This document shows, one piece after another, positions 8,575 to 19,102 of a stretch of 64,000 nucleotides of DNA; within the stretch, counting starts at the first letter, position 1; every line of letters begins with the position of its first letter. The stretch is from the NCBI GenBank assembly GCA_000818945.1, contig KN805378.1, positions 1-64,000 on the forward strand, written 5' to 3'. Under the pieces are notes generated by a model, which saw nothing but the letters and a program-made list of their open reading frames with translations, was not told the origin of the DNA and ran no database searches. Both the position numbers and the translations under genes were made by a program. Origin of the DNA: Schizochytrium sp. CCTCC M209059. Its lineage: Eukaryota; Sar; Bigyra; Thraustochytrida; Thraustochytriidae.

Positions 8575-11500
8575 ATGCAGCTCACACTGATGCAGTCGCT
8601 GCTGGAGCCGTCGAAGCAGGGCATGAAAAAGGTGACAGCCATGTCCTGGTCTCCAAACAACAAGAGACTTGCCGTCGTCACCGTCGACCGCGTCGTCTAC
8701 CTCTACGACGAGCAGGGCGAACGCAAGGACAAGTTCGCGACCAAGGCCGCGACAAAAGGAGACAAAGAATATCTCGTCCGTGCGCTTGCATGGTCCCCCG
8801 ACTCAAGCAAGCTCGCCGTCGCGCAAACTGATAACATTGTCTTTGTGTACAAGCTGGGCCTTGAGTGGACCGACAAAAAATCCATTCGCCACAAGTTTGC
8901 ACAGTCAAGCACCGTAACGTGCCTGACATGGCCCAGCGGTCAGCCCAACGAGCTCGTCTTTGGTCTCGCCGATGGCAAGGTCAAGGTGGGCCAGCTTCGC
9001 TCCAACAAACCGGCTACGCTCTACTCGACCGAGTCCTACACGGTGGCCTGCTGTGCTTCGACCGATGGCAAGTCCATCCTCAGTGGTCACCTCGATGGCG
9101 CCATTTACTGCTTCAATTTCGACGAAGTCGCGGGTGGAAGCGGCGCCGCCTACCGCAAGTTTGCTCACCATCCATGCCCACCCTATGCTCTTGCGTGGGG
9201 CACCTCTGTCATGGCCGCCGGCTCCGATCGCCGAGTTGTCTTTTACGATGATCATGGAAGCGAACGGCGTACTTTTGATTACGCCCTGGAAAACGCCGGC
9301 GACGGGACAAACGCCGACAAAGACAATGGCGAAACAGTAACAACCCCAGCCAAAGAGTTTACCGTCGCCGCCAGCAACCCTAGCGGTCAGAGCATTGTCG
9401 TCGGCAACTTTGACTCTTTTTATGTGTTTACATATAGCGCGGCGCGAGAGTCATGGGAAGAAATGGCTCCTAAGGTCATTCCTAATTATTATACCGTGAC
9501 CTCTCTGGCCTGGAAGCAAGATGGATCCCGTCTTGCCGTCGGCACGCTCTGCGGGGCGGTCGACGTCTTCGACGCCTGTATCCGCCGCACACGCTACAAC
9601 AACACCTTCGAGTTCACGTATGTCTCTCCCTCTCAGGTTATTGTCAAGCACATTAGCTCGGGACGGCGGGTCATGATCAAAAGCGCCTTTGAGTGCGAAA
9701 TCACACGCATCAACGTTTACGCAGAAGACCGCTACCTGGTCGCGCACACCTCGGAAACGCTCATTTGCGGCGACATCGAAACCGCCAAAATGAGTGAAGT
9801 CCCGTGGAACTTTGTCGGCACAGAAAAGTACGTCTTTGATAACCCAAACGTCTGCATGGTCTACGCTTCCGGTGAGCTCGCCATGATCGAGTACGGGCAC
9901 AACGAGATTCTCTCGAGCTGCCGTACCGAGCACGTGCGCAACACGCTCGTCTCGGTTCGCATCAACGAGCGACCTCCTCGCGCACGAGCGGGACTTGGCG
10001 GTGCAATCCCTATGATGTCGACTCGTTACGGCGAGTCCAAAATCGGGGCTGAAGTCTCTTCTGCAGCAGGTGGAACCTCGCATGAGGCCAACAAAAAAAT
10101 TGCCTACCTCTTGGATCAGCTCACCATTCGTGTCATGGACCTCGCCACAGGATACGCAGATGCAACCATCAACCACAACAGCAAGATCGACTGGCTCGAG
10201 CTCAACGCCCGTGCTGACCTTTTGCTTTATCGCGACAAGCGTCGCCAGTTGCATCTCTTCAATGTGCACAAGCAGTCGCGTAACACATTGCTCACGTACT
10301 GCAACTACGTGCAATGGGTTCCCGGCAGCGATGTCGTTGTGGCCCAGAATCGTGGCAACCTCTGCGTCTGGTATAACATTGAGGCCCCCGAAAAGGTGAC
10401 CATCATCCCGATCCAGGGTGAAGTCGAAGAGATCGAGCGCGTGGAGGGGAAAACAGAGGTCCGCGTCGACGAGGGCATCAACACGGCCGTGTATTGCCTT
10501 GACGAAGCACTCATCGGCTTCGGCAGCGCTGTTGAAGACAATGACCTAGACAAGGCCATGCGCGTGCTCGAACTGCAATCCGTCAATGGCGAATTTCGAC
10601 CCGAGACGGAGGCCATGTGGAAGCAACTCAGCGAGGTCGCTCGTGCAGCCGGCCGTCTTGACCTTGCAGAGCGCAGCTATGCTGCTGTAGGCGACGTGTC
10701 CATGGCCAGGTACATGCGCAAGGTGAACAAAACACGCATGCAGGTGCGCAAGGCTACAGGTACCGACGGCGATAGCCACTGGATTGTGCGCGCTCGTCTC
10801 GCTTTGCTGCAAGGTGATTTTCGCGATGCCGAGCTCATCTATCTGGAGCAAGGCCAGAGCGACGAAGCCGTCGAAATGTACCAGACTCTCCATCAGTGGG
10901 ACGAGGCCATTCGTGTCGCCGAAGAGCGCAACCACCCGGAAGCAGAGGACATGCGTGCTAGCTACTTTGACTACCTTGTTTCATCCGGTCAAGAGGCGCG
11001 CGCGGGTGCGATTCGCGAACGTGAAGGCGATTATGTGGAGGCCATCGACCTTTACCTGCGAGGCAGTCGTCCGGCCAAGGCTGTTTACGTCGTCAACACA
11101 TACAAAAAGTCGTACAAGGCCGACCTTCTCGAGCGCATCGCCACGGCACTCACCAACAGCGGAATGCACGACAAGGCTGGCAGCTTTTACGAGCGCAACG
11201 GCCAGATGGAACGTGCCCTTCAGTCCTTTAAAAAGGGACATGCATATCGTAGCGCCGTGGAGCTCGCTCGACGCGAATTCCCCGACCAAGTCATTCGTCT
11301 CGAGGAAATGTGGGGCGACTGGCTCGTGCAGACCAAGAACCTCGAGCCTGCCATTGGCCATTTCATCGAGGCAAACGCCACTCGCAAGGCCATCGAAGCT
11401 GCTCTTGGATCCCGCCAGTGGACAAAGGCTGGCCAGCTCGTCGACTCGTTGGGTGCCGACGAAGAAACGACGCGGCCGTACTACCGTCGCATCGCCGATC

Positions 11501-14160
11501 ACTACCATCAGGCACAACAGTTCGAGCGCGCTGAAAAGTACTACACCTTGGCTGGCGCGGAAAAGGAGGCCATTCAAATGTACACCGACGCGGGCCAGTG
11601 GGACAATGCGCACGCATTGGCCACGCGCTTCATGAGCTCGCAAGAAGTCTCTGACCTCTATCATCGCCAGGCGCAGACTCTCGAGAGCAAGGGCCGCTAC
11701 AAGGAGGCTGAACGTCTGCTGCTCACGGTCGATGCCGTGGACCGGGCCATTGCCATGTACGAAAAGGCGCGGAAATTCGATCACATGATTCGGCTCGTCG
11801 CCGCGTACCGCAAGGAAAAGCTCAAGGATACGCATCTGCGACTGGCGGGACGTCTCGAGATGGAGGGCAACCTTCGTCAGGCCGAAGAGCACTTTGCTCA
11901 CTCCGGCGACTGGCCTTCTGCTGTCAACATGTACACCGCCAATGACAAGTGGGACGAGGCCATCCGTGTGGCAAAGTACCATGGAGGTGTTTCGGCCAGC
12001 CGCAAGGTTGCATACCAGTGGGCCAAGGTGCTGGGCGGAGAGGCTGGCGCCAAGCTTCTCACCAAGCTCGGTCTCGTTGAACAGGCCATCGACTATGCCA
12101 TTGACGATGGTGCCTACAGCGAGGCTCTCGAGCTCGCGAAAAATTCGCTTCCCGCCCGTGTACCTGAGGTTCATCTCAAGCACGCGCTTTACCTCGAAGA
12201 CGAAGAGCGCTTCACCGAGGCCGAGGCTGCTTTTATCAAGGCAGAAAAGCCAAAGGAGGCCATTGAAATGTACAATCACCAGCAGGATTGGAGTAGCGCA
12301 ATGCGCGTCGCTGAACGCTACGACCCCGCCTCTGTGCCTGACGTCCTCGTGGCGCAGGCCAAGCACGCGGTGGGACTCAAACAATTCTCCAATGCCGAAA
12401 CCCTCTTTCTCAACGCCAAGAAGCCCGAATTCGCGCTTGCCATGTTCCAAGAGCACGGTCTTTGGGAAGAAGCGATTCGTTTTGCCAAAATGCACCTCCC
12501 GCACAAGCTGCAAGAGGTGCAGCGCGCCTTCAAGGAGGGCGGAAGCGTCTCTGTAAGTCTTGCTGCGAGCAAGGCCGTCGCGGCGCCGCGAAACTCGCCG
12601 CCTCCAAGTGGCCGTCGCAGTCCAAAGGCATCGTACAACCCCGCTTCAGGCCGTGGTGCTCGTATCGGAGCGCTGGGCGATTGCTCGCGGCAAGATGCAA
12701 TTCGTAGCGCCATGGACTCGGCCAAAAACTTCGAGGAAGCTGGTGAGTTCACCAAAGCCATCGATTGCTTCCTGCACACTGGCGAGTCGGCCGAGGGCGA
12801 AGTCGAGTCGCAGCCATCTTCCGAAGAAGTTGATCTCATGGTCATTGCCTGGCATCGCGCGATTCGCCTTTCGTCCCAGCATGCTGCAGACTCATATGGC
12901 GATGTTGTCGAGCACGTTGCAGACCGACTTGCTGGCGTCGGGCGCTTCAATGCAGCAGGTGATCTGTACGAAGAAGTGGAGCGACACGAGGAGGCTGTGC
13001 GCTGCTACATTAAGGCAAAAAAGTGGGACAAGGCGCGCGCCGTCGCAGAGATTGCGCCAGCGTTCTTGGCCCTTGTCGACAAGGCCTACCGGAAGCACAT
13101 GCGCCACGAGCGCAACCCCGCCGAGCTTCTTAAACTTGGCGACTTTGACGCTGCGCTTGCGTTGCACGCTGACCAGGGTGACTGGGAGCGTATTTTCGAG
13201 ATTATTGATACGCAAGAGGGGATTCCCGTCGAGCTGGGCTCAAAGTACGCTGGAGAAATGGCCGCCCGGCTCGTGGAGAATGTAGAGCTCGGGGGCGTCC
13301 CCGTCGACAAGCTTGATCAAGCAATCGCACGACTCGCCAAGCATGGTACGCCCTCAGGGCCGCAGCACTTTGCTCTCTTTTGCCGACTTGCACAAGAGGT
13401 TCTGGGTCGCAAGCAAGCCGATATCCGCGCATCTGATCCAGACCAGGACGGCGAGGTAACGGGTGAGGACAGCACCGACGATGTCGGCCCCGCAGCGAAT
13501 GGCACCGTTACATATGATGTGGCCCTGCGCAACTTGCGCGAGGTCCTCTTTAACGCAATTCGTCAGAGGTCCAACTCGCGTCGTCTCGAGTCCAAATCAG
13601 CAGGCGAGTCGCAAATTCAGACGCTCGAGCGACTGTTGCTCGTTACACATCTCTATCGTCTCCACTATTCGTGCGTGACGGTAGGATCTATGGACCTCGC
13701 GGCAAAGATCCTTGTCGTGCTCCTTCGCTTCAAGGGCGATGCGATTCCTTGCGACAAGATTTTTTACCTTGCCGGCATGGCTTGCAAAGACATGGAGTGG
13801 CTCGGAAAGGCCTTTGTCATCCTCAACCGATACCTCGATCTCAGCGAGGCCATTGACGAGGGCGAGCTTGGTGATTTGGACAACACCGACTTTCAAGACA
13901 CAGACATCCCCGAGCCGCACAAGAACCCACTGCCCAAGTCGCACTTTTTGCCTGACAACACGCGTGAAGAGATTCGCGAGTGGATTCTCAGCGCTGCCAT
14001 GGATGCAGACGTCGAGCAGGAGCCTTTGGATCAGGCTTGGTTTCAAGAGACAACGCTGACGGTGGCAGAGAATACGACCCAGCTTGTTCGCATGTTTGAG
14101 CGCGGTGCGATGCCCATCGAAGAGTATCTTGTCGACGTTCGCTCTGCCTATGGGCTATAA
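8575..14160 (+). CDS. IFT172: Intraflagellar transport protein 172
   Basis: The large IFT-B subunit of 1861 residues, acting in anterograde cargo transport and turnaround at the ciliary tip. The N-terminus is immediately recognisable (KVTAMSWSPNNKRLAVV, VDRVVYLYDEQGERKDKF, QTDNIVFVYKLG, HHPCPPYALAWGTS). It forms WD40 propellers over about residues 1-600, followed by a TPR-like helical solenoid to the C-terminus (repeated WDEAIRVA and AVEMY-type helices). Human IFT172 is about 1750 residues. Here an extra Ser/Pro/Ala-rich insert interrupts the solenoid at about residues 1324-1365, and an acidic insert lies near 1618. The start ATG at 8575 is in a CACCATG context. It is a single uninterrupted exon of 5.6 kb. 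It implies that the organism builds motile flagella at some stage. Confidence 0.95.
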   Translation: MQLTLMQSLLEPSKQGMKKVTAMSWSPNNKRLAVVTVDRVVYLYDEQGERKDKFATKAATKGDKEYLVRALAWSPDSSKLAVAQTDNIVFVYKLGLEWTDKKSIRHKFAQSSTVTCLTWPSGQPNELVFGLADGKVKVGQLRSNKPATLYSTESYTVACCASTDGKSILSGHLDGAIYCFNFDEVAGGSGAAYRKFAHHPCPPYALAWGTSVMAAGSDRRVVFYDDHGSERRTFDYALENAGDGTNADKDNGETVTTPAKEFTVAASNPSGQSIVVGNFDSFYVFTYSAARESWEEMAPKVIPNYYTVTSLAWKQDGSRLAVGTLCGAVDVFDACIRRTRYNNTFEFTYVSPSQVIVKHISSGRRVMIKSAFECEITRINVYAEDRYLVAHTSETLICGDIETAKMSEVPWNFVGTEKYVFDNPNVCMVYASGELAMIEYGHNEILSSCRTEHVRNTLVSVRINERPPRARAGLGGAIPMMSTRYGESKIGAEVSSAAGGTSHEANKKIAYLLDQLTIRVMDLATGYADATINHNSKIDWLELNARADLLLYRDKRRQLHLFNVHKQSRNTLLTYCNYVQWVPGSDVVVAQNRGNLCVWYNIEAPEKVTIIPIQGEVEEIERVEGKTEVRVDEGINTAVYCLDEALIGFGSAVEDNDLDKAMRVLELQSVNGEFRPETEAMWKQLSEVARAAGRLDLAERSYAAVGDVSMARYMRKVNKTRMQVRKATGTDGDSHWIVRARLALLQGDFRDAELIYLEQGQSDEAVEMYQTLHQWDEAIRVAEERNHPEAEDMRASYFDYLVSSGQEARAGAIREREGDYVEAIDLYLRGSRPAKAVYVVNTYKKSYKADLLERIATALTNSGMHDKAGSFYERNGQMERALQSFKKGHAYRSAVELARREFPDQVIRLEEMWGDWLVQTKNLEPAIGHFIEANATRKAIEAALGSRQWTKAGQLVDSLGADEETTRPYYRRIADHYHQAQQFERAEKYYTLAGAEKEAIQMYTDAGQWDNAHALATRFMSSQEVSDLYHRQAQTLESKGRYKEAERLLLTVDAVDRAIAMYEKARKFDHMIRLVAAYRKEKLKDTHLRLAGRLEMEGNLRQAEEHFAHSGDWPSAVNMYTANDKWDEAIRVAKYHGGVSASRKVAYQWAKVLGGEAGAKLLTKLGLVEQAIDYAIDDGAYSEALELAKNSLPARVPEVHLKHALYLEDEERFTEAEAAFIKAEKPKEAIEMYNHQQDWSSAMRVAERYDPASVPDVLVAQAKHAVGLKQFSNAETLFLNAKKPEFALAMFQEHGLWEEAIRFAKMHLPHKLQEVQRAFKEGGSVSVSLAASKAVAAPRNSPPPSGRRSPKASYNPASGRGARIGALGDCSRQDAIRSAMDSAKNFEEAGEFTKAIDCFLHTGESAEGEVESQPSSEEVDLMVIAWHRAIRLSSQHAADSYGDVVEHVADRLAGVGRFNAAGDLYEEVERHEEAVRCYIKAKKWDKARAVAEIAPAFLALVDKAYRKHMRHERNPAELLKLGDFDAALALHADQGDWERIFEIIDTQEGIPVELGSKYAGEMAARLVENVELGGVPVDKLDQAIARLAKHGTPSGPQHFALFCRLAQEVLGRKQADIRASDPDQDGEVTGEDSTDDVGPAANGTVTYDVALRNLREVLFNAIRQRSNSRRLESKSAGESQIQTLERLLLVTHLYRLHYSCVTVGSMDLAAKILVVLLRFKGDAIPCDKIFYLAGMACKDMEWLGKAFVILNRYLDLSEAIDEGELGDLDNTDFQDTDIPEPHKNPLPKSHFLPDNTREEIREWILSAAMDADVEQEPLDQAWFQETTLTVAENTTQLVRMFERGAMPIEEYLVDVRSAYGL

Positions 14161-14319
14161 GCCAGCCTAATTTACTTGACAGTTTTTTGGTTTACAATTA
14201 CTAGAAACAAGCAAACAATGCAATGCACCAAGCCTTTTCTTGGATTAACTTTGTTCAGAACCATACATGCAAGACAGAGAATACCTCTATACACACGTAT
14301 CGAGATCGATGCCAAAAAA

Positions 14320-16080
14320 CTATTCCCATTTTGGACGCGGAAGCCGCGTTCTTGCTAGATTGCCTTGTGTGCGCTTTGCGCTTTGCCCCGATGGCTGTGC
14401 ATTTCTATGTTTGTTCTTGGGCACTTTATTCTTAAGCATGGCTGACTTGGAAGACGAAGAAGAAGAAGAAGAAGAGAACGTAGATGACGATAGTTTTTGC
14501 GCGCTTGGCTTGGACGTCGATGGGCGAACCGTCTTGCTAGCAGCTAGGCTAGGTTTGAGATGCTCGATGCGAGCCTTGAGAGCGTCGATTTCAGATTCCA
14601 AGACATTTGCGCCAGCAAGGTAATTTTCGTCCGGCAGATATGCGTCTGTATCTTGACTTGGGCCGTATGCAAGTCGCTCAAGAGCTTGGACCTCTTTACG
14701 CAAGGCGGAAATGTCGCGTAAAAAGCCTTCATGGTCGAGCTTGCGTCGTTGTTCAAGATGGCGGTTCTTTTTTGTGAGCGCAAGATTACGGTCACCAAGA
14801 GACATGGCTTTGTCACGCAAATCACGACTGACATGCTCTTTTTGATGTTTGAGCTTGACGAGCTGGTCTTCGGCCTGCATGGCTTGCCTGCGAAAGCGCT
14901 GCACCGAAGCCTCAGCGTCGCGCAAGATCGACTGTCGAGCGGCCTCCATCTCTTGCGCGACCCGGTCCGCGATAGTGTCCAGCTGCGTACGCAAAACTTT
15001 ATTGTCCTGTTCAAGTCGAGCGAGGCGCTCAACACTTTGTCTGCTCTCGGTGTGGGAGCTGTGGCGCAATTCGAGATAGTCCTTGGTTGCCGCGCGAGTG
15101 GCTTGCTCGCTGTATTGGAGACGCTGCTCCAGCGCCTCGATTTGTTTCGTCAAGCCGTCTTTCGTTCGCTTGTGTTGGGCTTCACGATCAACGCGGTCCC
15201 TTTCCAGGGCTGCAATGCGGTCGCGGGAGACGCGTTGCTGTTGCTCGAGTTGCTTTTCGAGCGCGTCTACGCGCTTTGTCAGCGTCTCTGTCTGTTCGTT
15301 GGGCAAGTAAATTGTGCGCAGGACCTTGCTGCCTGCGGCGTCCTTGCTACCTCTGGCCATGAGCTTGGCGTTCGGGACAACCTGCACCCCGCCGGTGTCC
15401 TTGCCGCCTCCTTGAATGTCATGAACGCGAGACGCGGCGGAAGAAGAGCCGTTTCCACCACCACCACCACCAGCACCAGCACCAGCACCAGCACCGCGCT
15501 CTGCGGCAGAGGAACGCGAAGTCCCGCTGAGATTGCGCGTCATTAGGTAGGGACGGCAGTCCTTGAAGAAGGTGACCTCTTGCGAAACGGGTTCTGTGAG
15601 CGCGAGCAGATGTTGGATGCGTCTCCGATCTTCTGACTGCTGCAGTTTTAGTTCGTCGTTTTCTGCAAGTAATTTGAGCGCTTCCTCTCGCTCCTCAAAG
15701 AGCTGCACGTTGGCATCGCTCAGGGCATTCTGCAGCTGTTCCACCTCTTCTTGGCGCACCTTGAGCTCCCACTTGACTCGGTGCAACTCAGCATGTGGAA
15801 CCTCGGACGCCCCAACTCTTCGCAGCAACTCCTCCCTTTCCTTTTCGACCTCGTCCAGTCTCGTTCTGTAAAACGCCAGCAGCCCCTGCGTCGTCGTCGT
15901 CCCTGCCGTCGTCTCTGCCGTCGTCCTCGGGGTCCTTTTCGTCCCAGTCCCCGCGGCCTCGCCTTCGTCCCGGCCATTCCCGCTCTCGCGCGAGTCCTGC
16001 GCAGCCTTGGCCGCGCGCAGGGCCGACTGCACGATGGCCGCGCCGTCGCGGCCGTCGCCGAGCGTCTCGGGGACCTCCAT
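14320..16080 (-). CDS. CCDC77: CCDC77-like centrosomal coiled-coil protein
   Basis: A 586-residue coiled-coil protein matching the CCDC77 family, which is centrosome/basal-body associated with no defined enzymatic role. Landmarks in order: LLAFYRTRLDEVEKE (about residue 67), QEEVEQLQNALSDANVQLFEERE, KLLAENDELKLQQSEDRRR, IQHLLALTEPVSQEVTFF (about 155-172), a Gly/Ser-rich linker (about 190-225), then long heptad coiled coil, ending with LEQRRKLDHEGFLRDI and an ALERLAYG stretch. The C-terminal 45 residues are Ser/Lys-rich. The order of these blocks agrees with the vertebrate protein as I remember it. The start is the first ATG. It is divergently transcribed from the coiled-coil gene at 16413, 332 bases away. 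Confidence 0.75.
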   Translation of the reverse strand: MEVPETLGDGRDGAAIVQSALRAAKAAQDSRESGNGRDEGEAAGTGTKRTPRTTAETTAGTTTTQGLLAFYRTRLDEVEKEREELLRRVGASEVPHAELHRVKWELKVRQEEVEQLQNALSDANVQLFEEREEALKLLAENDELKLQQSEDRRRIQHLLALTEPVSQEVTFFKDCRPYLMTRNLSGTSRSSAAERGAGAGAGAGGGGGGNGSSSAASRVHDIQGGGKDTGGVQVVPNAKLMARGSKDAAGSKVLRTIYLPNEQTETLTKRVDALEKQLEQQQRVSRDRIAALERDRVDREAQHKRTKDGLTKQIEALEQRLQYSEQATRAATKDYLELRHSSHTESRQSVERLARLEQDNKVLRTQLDTIADRVAQEMEAARQSILRDAEASVQRFRRQAMQAEDQLVKLKHQKEHVSRDLRDKAMSLGDRNLALTKKNRHLEQRRKLDHEGFLRDISALRKEVQALERLAYGPSQDTDAYLPDENYLAGANVLESEIDALKARIEHLKPSLAASKTVRPSTSKPSAQKLSSSTFSSSSSSSSSKSAMLKNKVPKNKHRNAQPSGQSAKRTQGNLARTRLPRPKWE

Positions 16081-16412
16081 CGCGCGTGCGTCCAGGCCTC
16101 AGGAGCGCTCGGGTCTGCGCTGGCCAGCTAGCTAGCTTTGCTTGCTTGCTTGCTTGCTTGCTCGCCTTGCTTGCCTGGTCTCCTGCGACGGTTTTACGGG
16201 GCTCGCTGCAGCTACTAACCTACGACTCGTAAACAGCTTCGAGTGCAACGTATCTAGCCAAGCTAGCCAAGCTAGCCAAGCAAAGCACCTCGCGCACCTC
16301 GGGCGCAGACCTCGGGCGAGGGCTCGAGGAGGACCGGGTCCTCGCCGCGTCGTGATTGAAGAACGACCGACCGACCGACCGACATTCGCACGCAGGCCCG
16401 AGGAGGTTGGAG
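16081..16412. promoter_or_regulatory. Short divergent promoter between two coiled-coil genes
   Basis: A 332-base head-to-head spacer with a TTGC microsatellite (16138-16163), repeated AGCTAGCCA units (about 16255-16280) and an ACCG run (about 16364-16382). The spacing is consistent with a shared bidirectional promoter. Confidence 0.45.
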
Positions 16413-18542
16413 ATGATGTCGTCGGCTGGTAGAAGGGCGAGACAGCTCTCCTCGGACCTGGAGGACTACTTGGACGAGACCGACGAGGCCGACGTCCTAG
16501 CGCTCGTGGCAAACACGGAGCGCGAGAGGAATGTGGATGAAGACGAGGACGCGAGTCTGGATCTTGATCTTGGGCACGTTCTTAAGGTCGAAGCGAATGA
16601 CGCAGAGCTTTCAACGTCAGACCTCTTTACGGCCTCGGACCTCGAGAACCGACGCAAAGGCGCACGAGAGACGTCTCGAGAGCCAAGTCAGCACAGAGAA
16701 ATCGAGAAAGATATTGAAGATGGTGTGAGCTCCATCGGAAACAGAACGGACGAGCGCAAGGCTGACGCAGATAGCAGCTTTCACGTGCAAGAACTCGGTG
16801 CATCATTCAACAGCCTGAGCCACGCTCACGCCGAGCTCATGCGGCTGAGTGAGGGATTGCAGCTCAAGGCGCGTCTTCTCGCCGAGCAAGAGAACAATAT
16901 TGCGTCACAACGCCTTCACATCGAGCAGGCACAGCTTGAAATCGAAGACCGTCGCGCGACGCTTGCGCAGCGGGAGGCAGTTATGGGAGAGCGTCTTGCA
17001 GAAGAGGAACGCATGCTGCAACAAGACGTCCAGCTCGCGCAGCAACGACTACGCGACTCGGCGCGCGAGGAGCTTGCCTCGGCCAAAGACAAGCTACATA
17101 TCCAGCGCGAAACACTCTTGCATAAACTTGGACGCGCACAGAAACTAGCACGCCAGCGTGCCAAGCAACTCTCTCATGCCGAAGACCGTATCCGTTTACT
17201 CACAGAAAAGAACCGACGACTTGATGCTCGCGCTGCAGATCTTGAGCTTGAGATGGCGACACAAACGAATGAGCTTGACCGCGTGCGTGCAGAACTCGAC
17301 AACACACGGAAAAAGTTTCGCGTCGAGACATGGCGGCGACAAAAGACACAATCACAGCGTCAAGAAGAAGCTGCATCTGCCGAAGCTCGACGCGCAGACG
17401 AAACGCAACATGCCCGCACGCGCTCTTCCCTTGAGTTCGCGCAAGATCGCCAGATGCTCATGACACTTGCAGACGGTCTCGCCGATGCGCTTTTGTCGCG
17501 CAATACACCAACAGAATTGCTCTCGGAGGATCTCTTTGTGCACAAGCTTTTGCCTGGTCTCGCGCATGCGCTGCATCTGGCGAGCGGCCCTTCTGCTCCG
17601 TCGCGAGTCGCTGGCTTGCAGGGAGGGAATGTCGATGCAACGTCTGGAGGGGACAAAGCGCAAGGTGCACAGAGGGAACGGCTCTTGTTGTTGGTTATGT
17701 ATTGCTTGCAGGGCGTAGAAATACTGCAGCGTCAGCGAGGCGCCGACGATGCGAACCGGTCCGAAGAGGACAGGACGAGGTCTAGCATGGTACACAGATT
17801 TGCAAGTCGCTTGCTCAAGACTGTCCACGTTCCTGTGCTCGGTCCAGATGCAAGGACCGTAGGGCGATCGGAAATGCTCTCGGCGCAGGTGGTACTTGGC
17901 ATGCACATGCTCAAGAAGCCGCTTGAGCCATCCGCGCTGCTATCACCACTTCGCGTAGTGTGTCGAGGCGTTGCCACAGCGGAGGGCTGCGAGCTCATGC
18001 TTCGTTTTCCAGTGTCGCTGGAGCCAGCTCTTCGTGTCCTTTACTTTACGGGTCACGCAGCGTGGCGACCGTGCGTGCGCGAAGTGGTGATGCTCCTTTT
18101 GGCAATTTCTCGCAAGAGCGAGTACCAAAGCAAGTTCTTGCATCGCATTTCGCGCGCGATCTTCTTTGCTGACGCCTGCGAAGCGGTTCTTACGACTGTG
18201 CAAAAACTCGAGACTCACGAGACGGACCGTGCCTTTACAGATTGCGCATGCGAAGCAGCGTCAATCATTGCGGTGATCCTGCAGCGGCTCACGAGGACTG
18301 AATCCGGGGTGGATTTTGTCCGCGGGGCCTTTCGGGGATGTGATCTCGTTGGTCTTCTGAATGAGTGTCAGCGCGTCACTGCAGCTCTGGGCGTCAGGGC
18401 CTCCAATAAAGATAGTCTCGAGTTCTTTCAGCTTAATGCACGCGCCGTTGAGGCAGCGCTCAACGCAAGGCTTCAAAGGGAACGCGAGCAATACGAGCAG
18501 GCTTCCTCCTCCACTTCTTCTATTTCTTCGGGCGAGGATTGA
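16413..18542 (+). CDS. Coiled-coil protein with helical C-terminal domain
   Basis: A 709-residue protein. Residues 1-130 are acidic and probably disordered. About 135-335 form a continuous coiled coil (QLEIEDRRATLAQREAVM, RLAEEERMLQQDVQLAQQRL). About 345-695 are a mostly helical, armadillo-like region with several hydrophobic helices (SAQVVLGMHMLKKP, REVVMLLLAISRKSEYQ). The end is Ser-rich. The coiled-coil-then-helical layout and the head-to-head pairing with a CCDC77 homologue make a basal-body protein such as CCDC138 possible, but I cannot demonstrate that by eye. The ATG at 16413 is chosen because the frame upstream of it has no ATG. Confidence 0.6.
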   Translation: MMSSAGRRARQLSSDLEDYLDETDEADVLALVANTERERNVDEDEDASLDLDLGHVLKVEANDAELSTSDLFTASDLENRRKGARETSREPSQHREIEKDIEDGVSSIGNRTDERKADADSSFHVQELGASFNSLSHAHAELMRLSEGLQLKARLLAEQENNIASQRLHIEQAQLEIEDRRATLAQREAVMGERLAEEERMLQQDVQLAQQRLRDSAREELASAKDKLHIQRETLLHKLGRAQKLARQRAKQLSHAEDRIRLLTEKNRRLDARAADLELEMATQTNELDRVRAELDNTRKKFRVETWRRQKTQSQRQEEAASAEARRADETQHARTRSSLEFAQDRQMLMTLADGLADALLSRNTPTELLSEDLFVHKLLPGLAHALHLASGPSAPSRVAGLQGGNVDATSGGDKAQGAQRERLLLLVMYCLQGVEILQRQRGADDANRSEEDRTRSSMVHRFASRLLKTVHVPVLGPDARTVGRSEMLSAQVVLGMHMLKKPLEPSALLSPLRVVCRGVATAEGCELMLRFPVSLEPALRVLYFTGHAAWRPCVREVVMLLLAISRKSEYQSKFLHRISRAIFFADACEAVLTTVQKLETHETDRAFTDCACEAASIIAVILQRLTRTESGVDFVRGAFRGCDLVGLLNECQRVTAALGVRASNKDSLEFFQLNARAVEAALNARLQREREQYEQASSSTSSISSGED

Positions 18543-19102
18543 TTGTTAAGTGTATTATGACTTGAAGAAGACAGGGAAAGTGAGAAAGAGCATAATTTTG
18601 TATTTTTACTTTGGAGGCAGGCTAGGCAAGGCAGGCGGGTCGTGACGATGTGATTGCTAGAGAACGGCCCTGGATCAAGAATGAGAGTGGCAACATGAAA
18701 AAACTACCTCTACTCTTCTCTTCTCCCTTGGGCCGCCTCTGACCAACACATGTGCTTGTTTGCGCAGGTTTCCGTAACTTGCAATGCGCTGAATCATTTG
18801 ATTGCGAGTCCTCGCAATGCGATGATTGCCGGATGCTCGCTTACCTGGGCGTTTGTATTCTTTCATGCATGCACGTAAGCAATGAAGAGAAGGTTGCGCA
18901 TATGCGCGTCGTTTGAAAAAGGCAATGAAGGGGCGGATACGAGGGTTCGTAACGATGTCTCTCCCCGCATCTCCTTCGAAAGGATCGATCTTCCTCTTGC
19001 GCTCAGAAGTGCGAACTGCTGGTTCCACGAAAGGCAGACTGATTTGGCAATAGCACGTCGAGCTACCCGAGGAGGGCAGAATGAATCGTGGACGATTGCG
19101 AC
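18543..19102. other. Tail-to-tail intergenic region
   Basis: Lies between the 3' ends of the coiled-coil gene and H2A.Z. A minus-strand frame without an ATG start covers 18675-19028 (basic, 117 codons, includes KRKIDPFEGDAGRDIV). It has some protein-like character but no recognisable family. Nothing else is seen. Confidence 0.4.

Noticed and set aside
10981..12513. 510-codon antisense frame across IFT172
   Set aside because: The sense strand encodes a well-conserved IFT172. The antisense frame is a by-product of third-position GC bias and resembles no protein.
18675..19028. 117-codon minus-strand frame between H2A.Z and the coiled-coil gene
   Set aside because: It begins with GTG, has no recognisable family, and another frame is open on the opposite strand. 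It contains a strong splice-donor-like CAGGTAAGC, so it may be part of an unannotated transcript, but I cannot support a gene.
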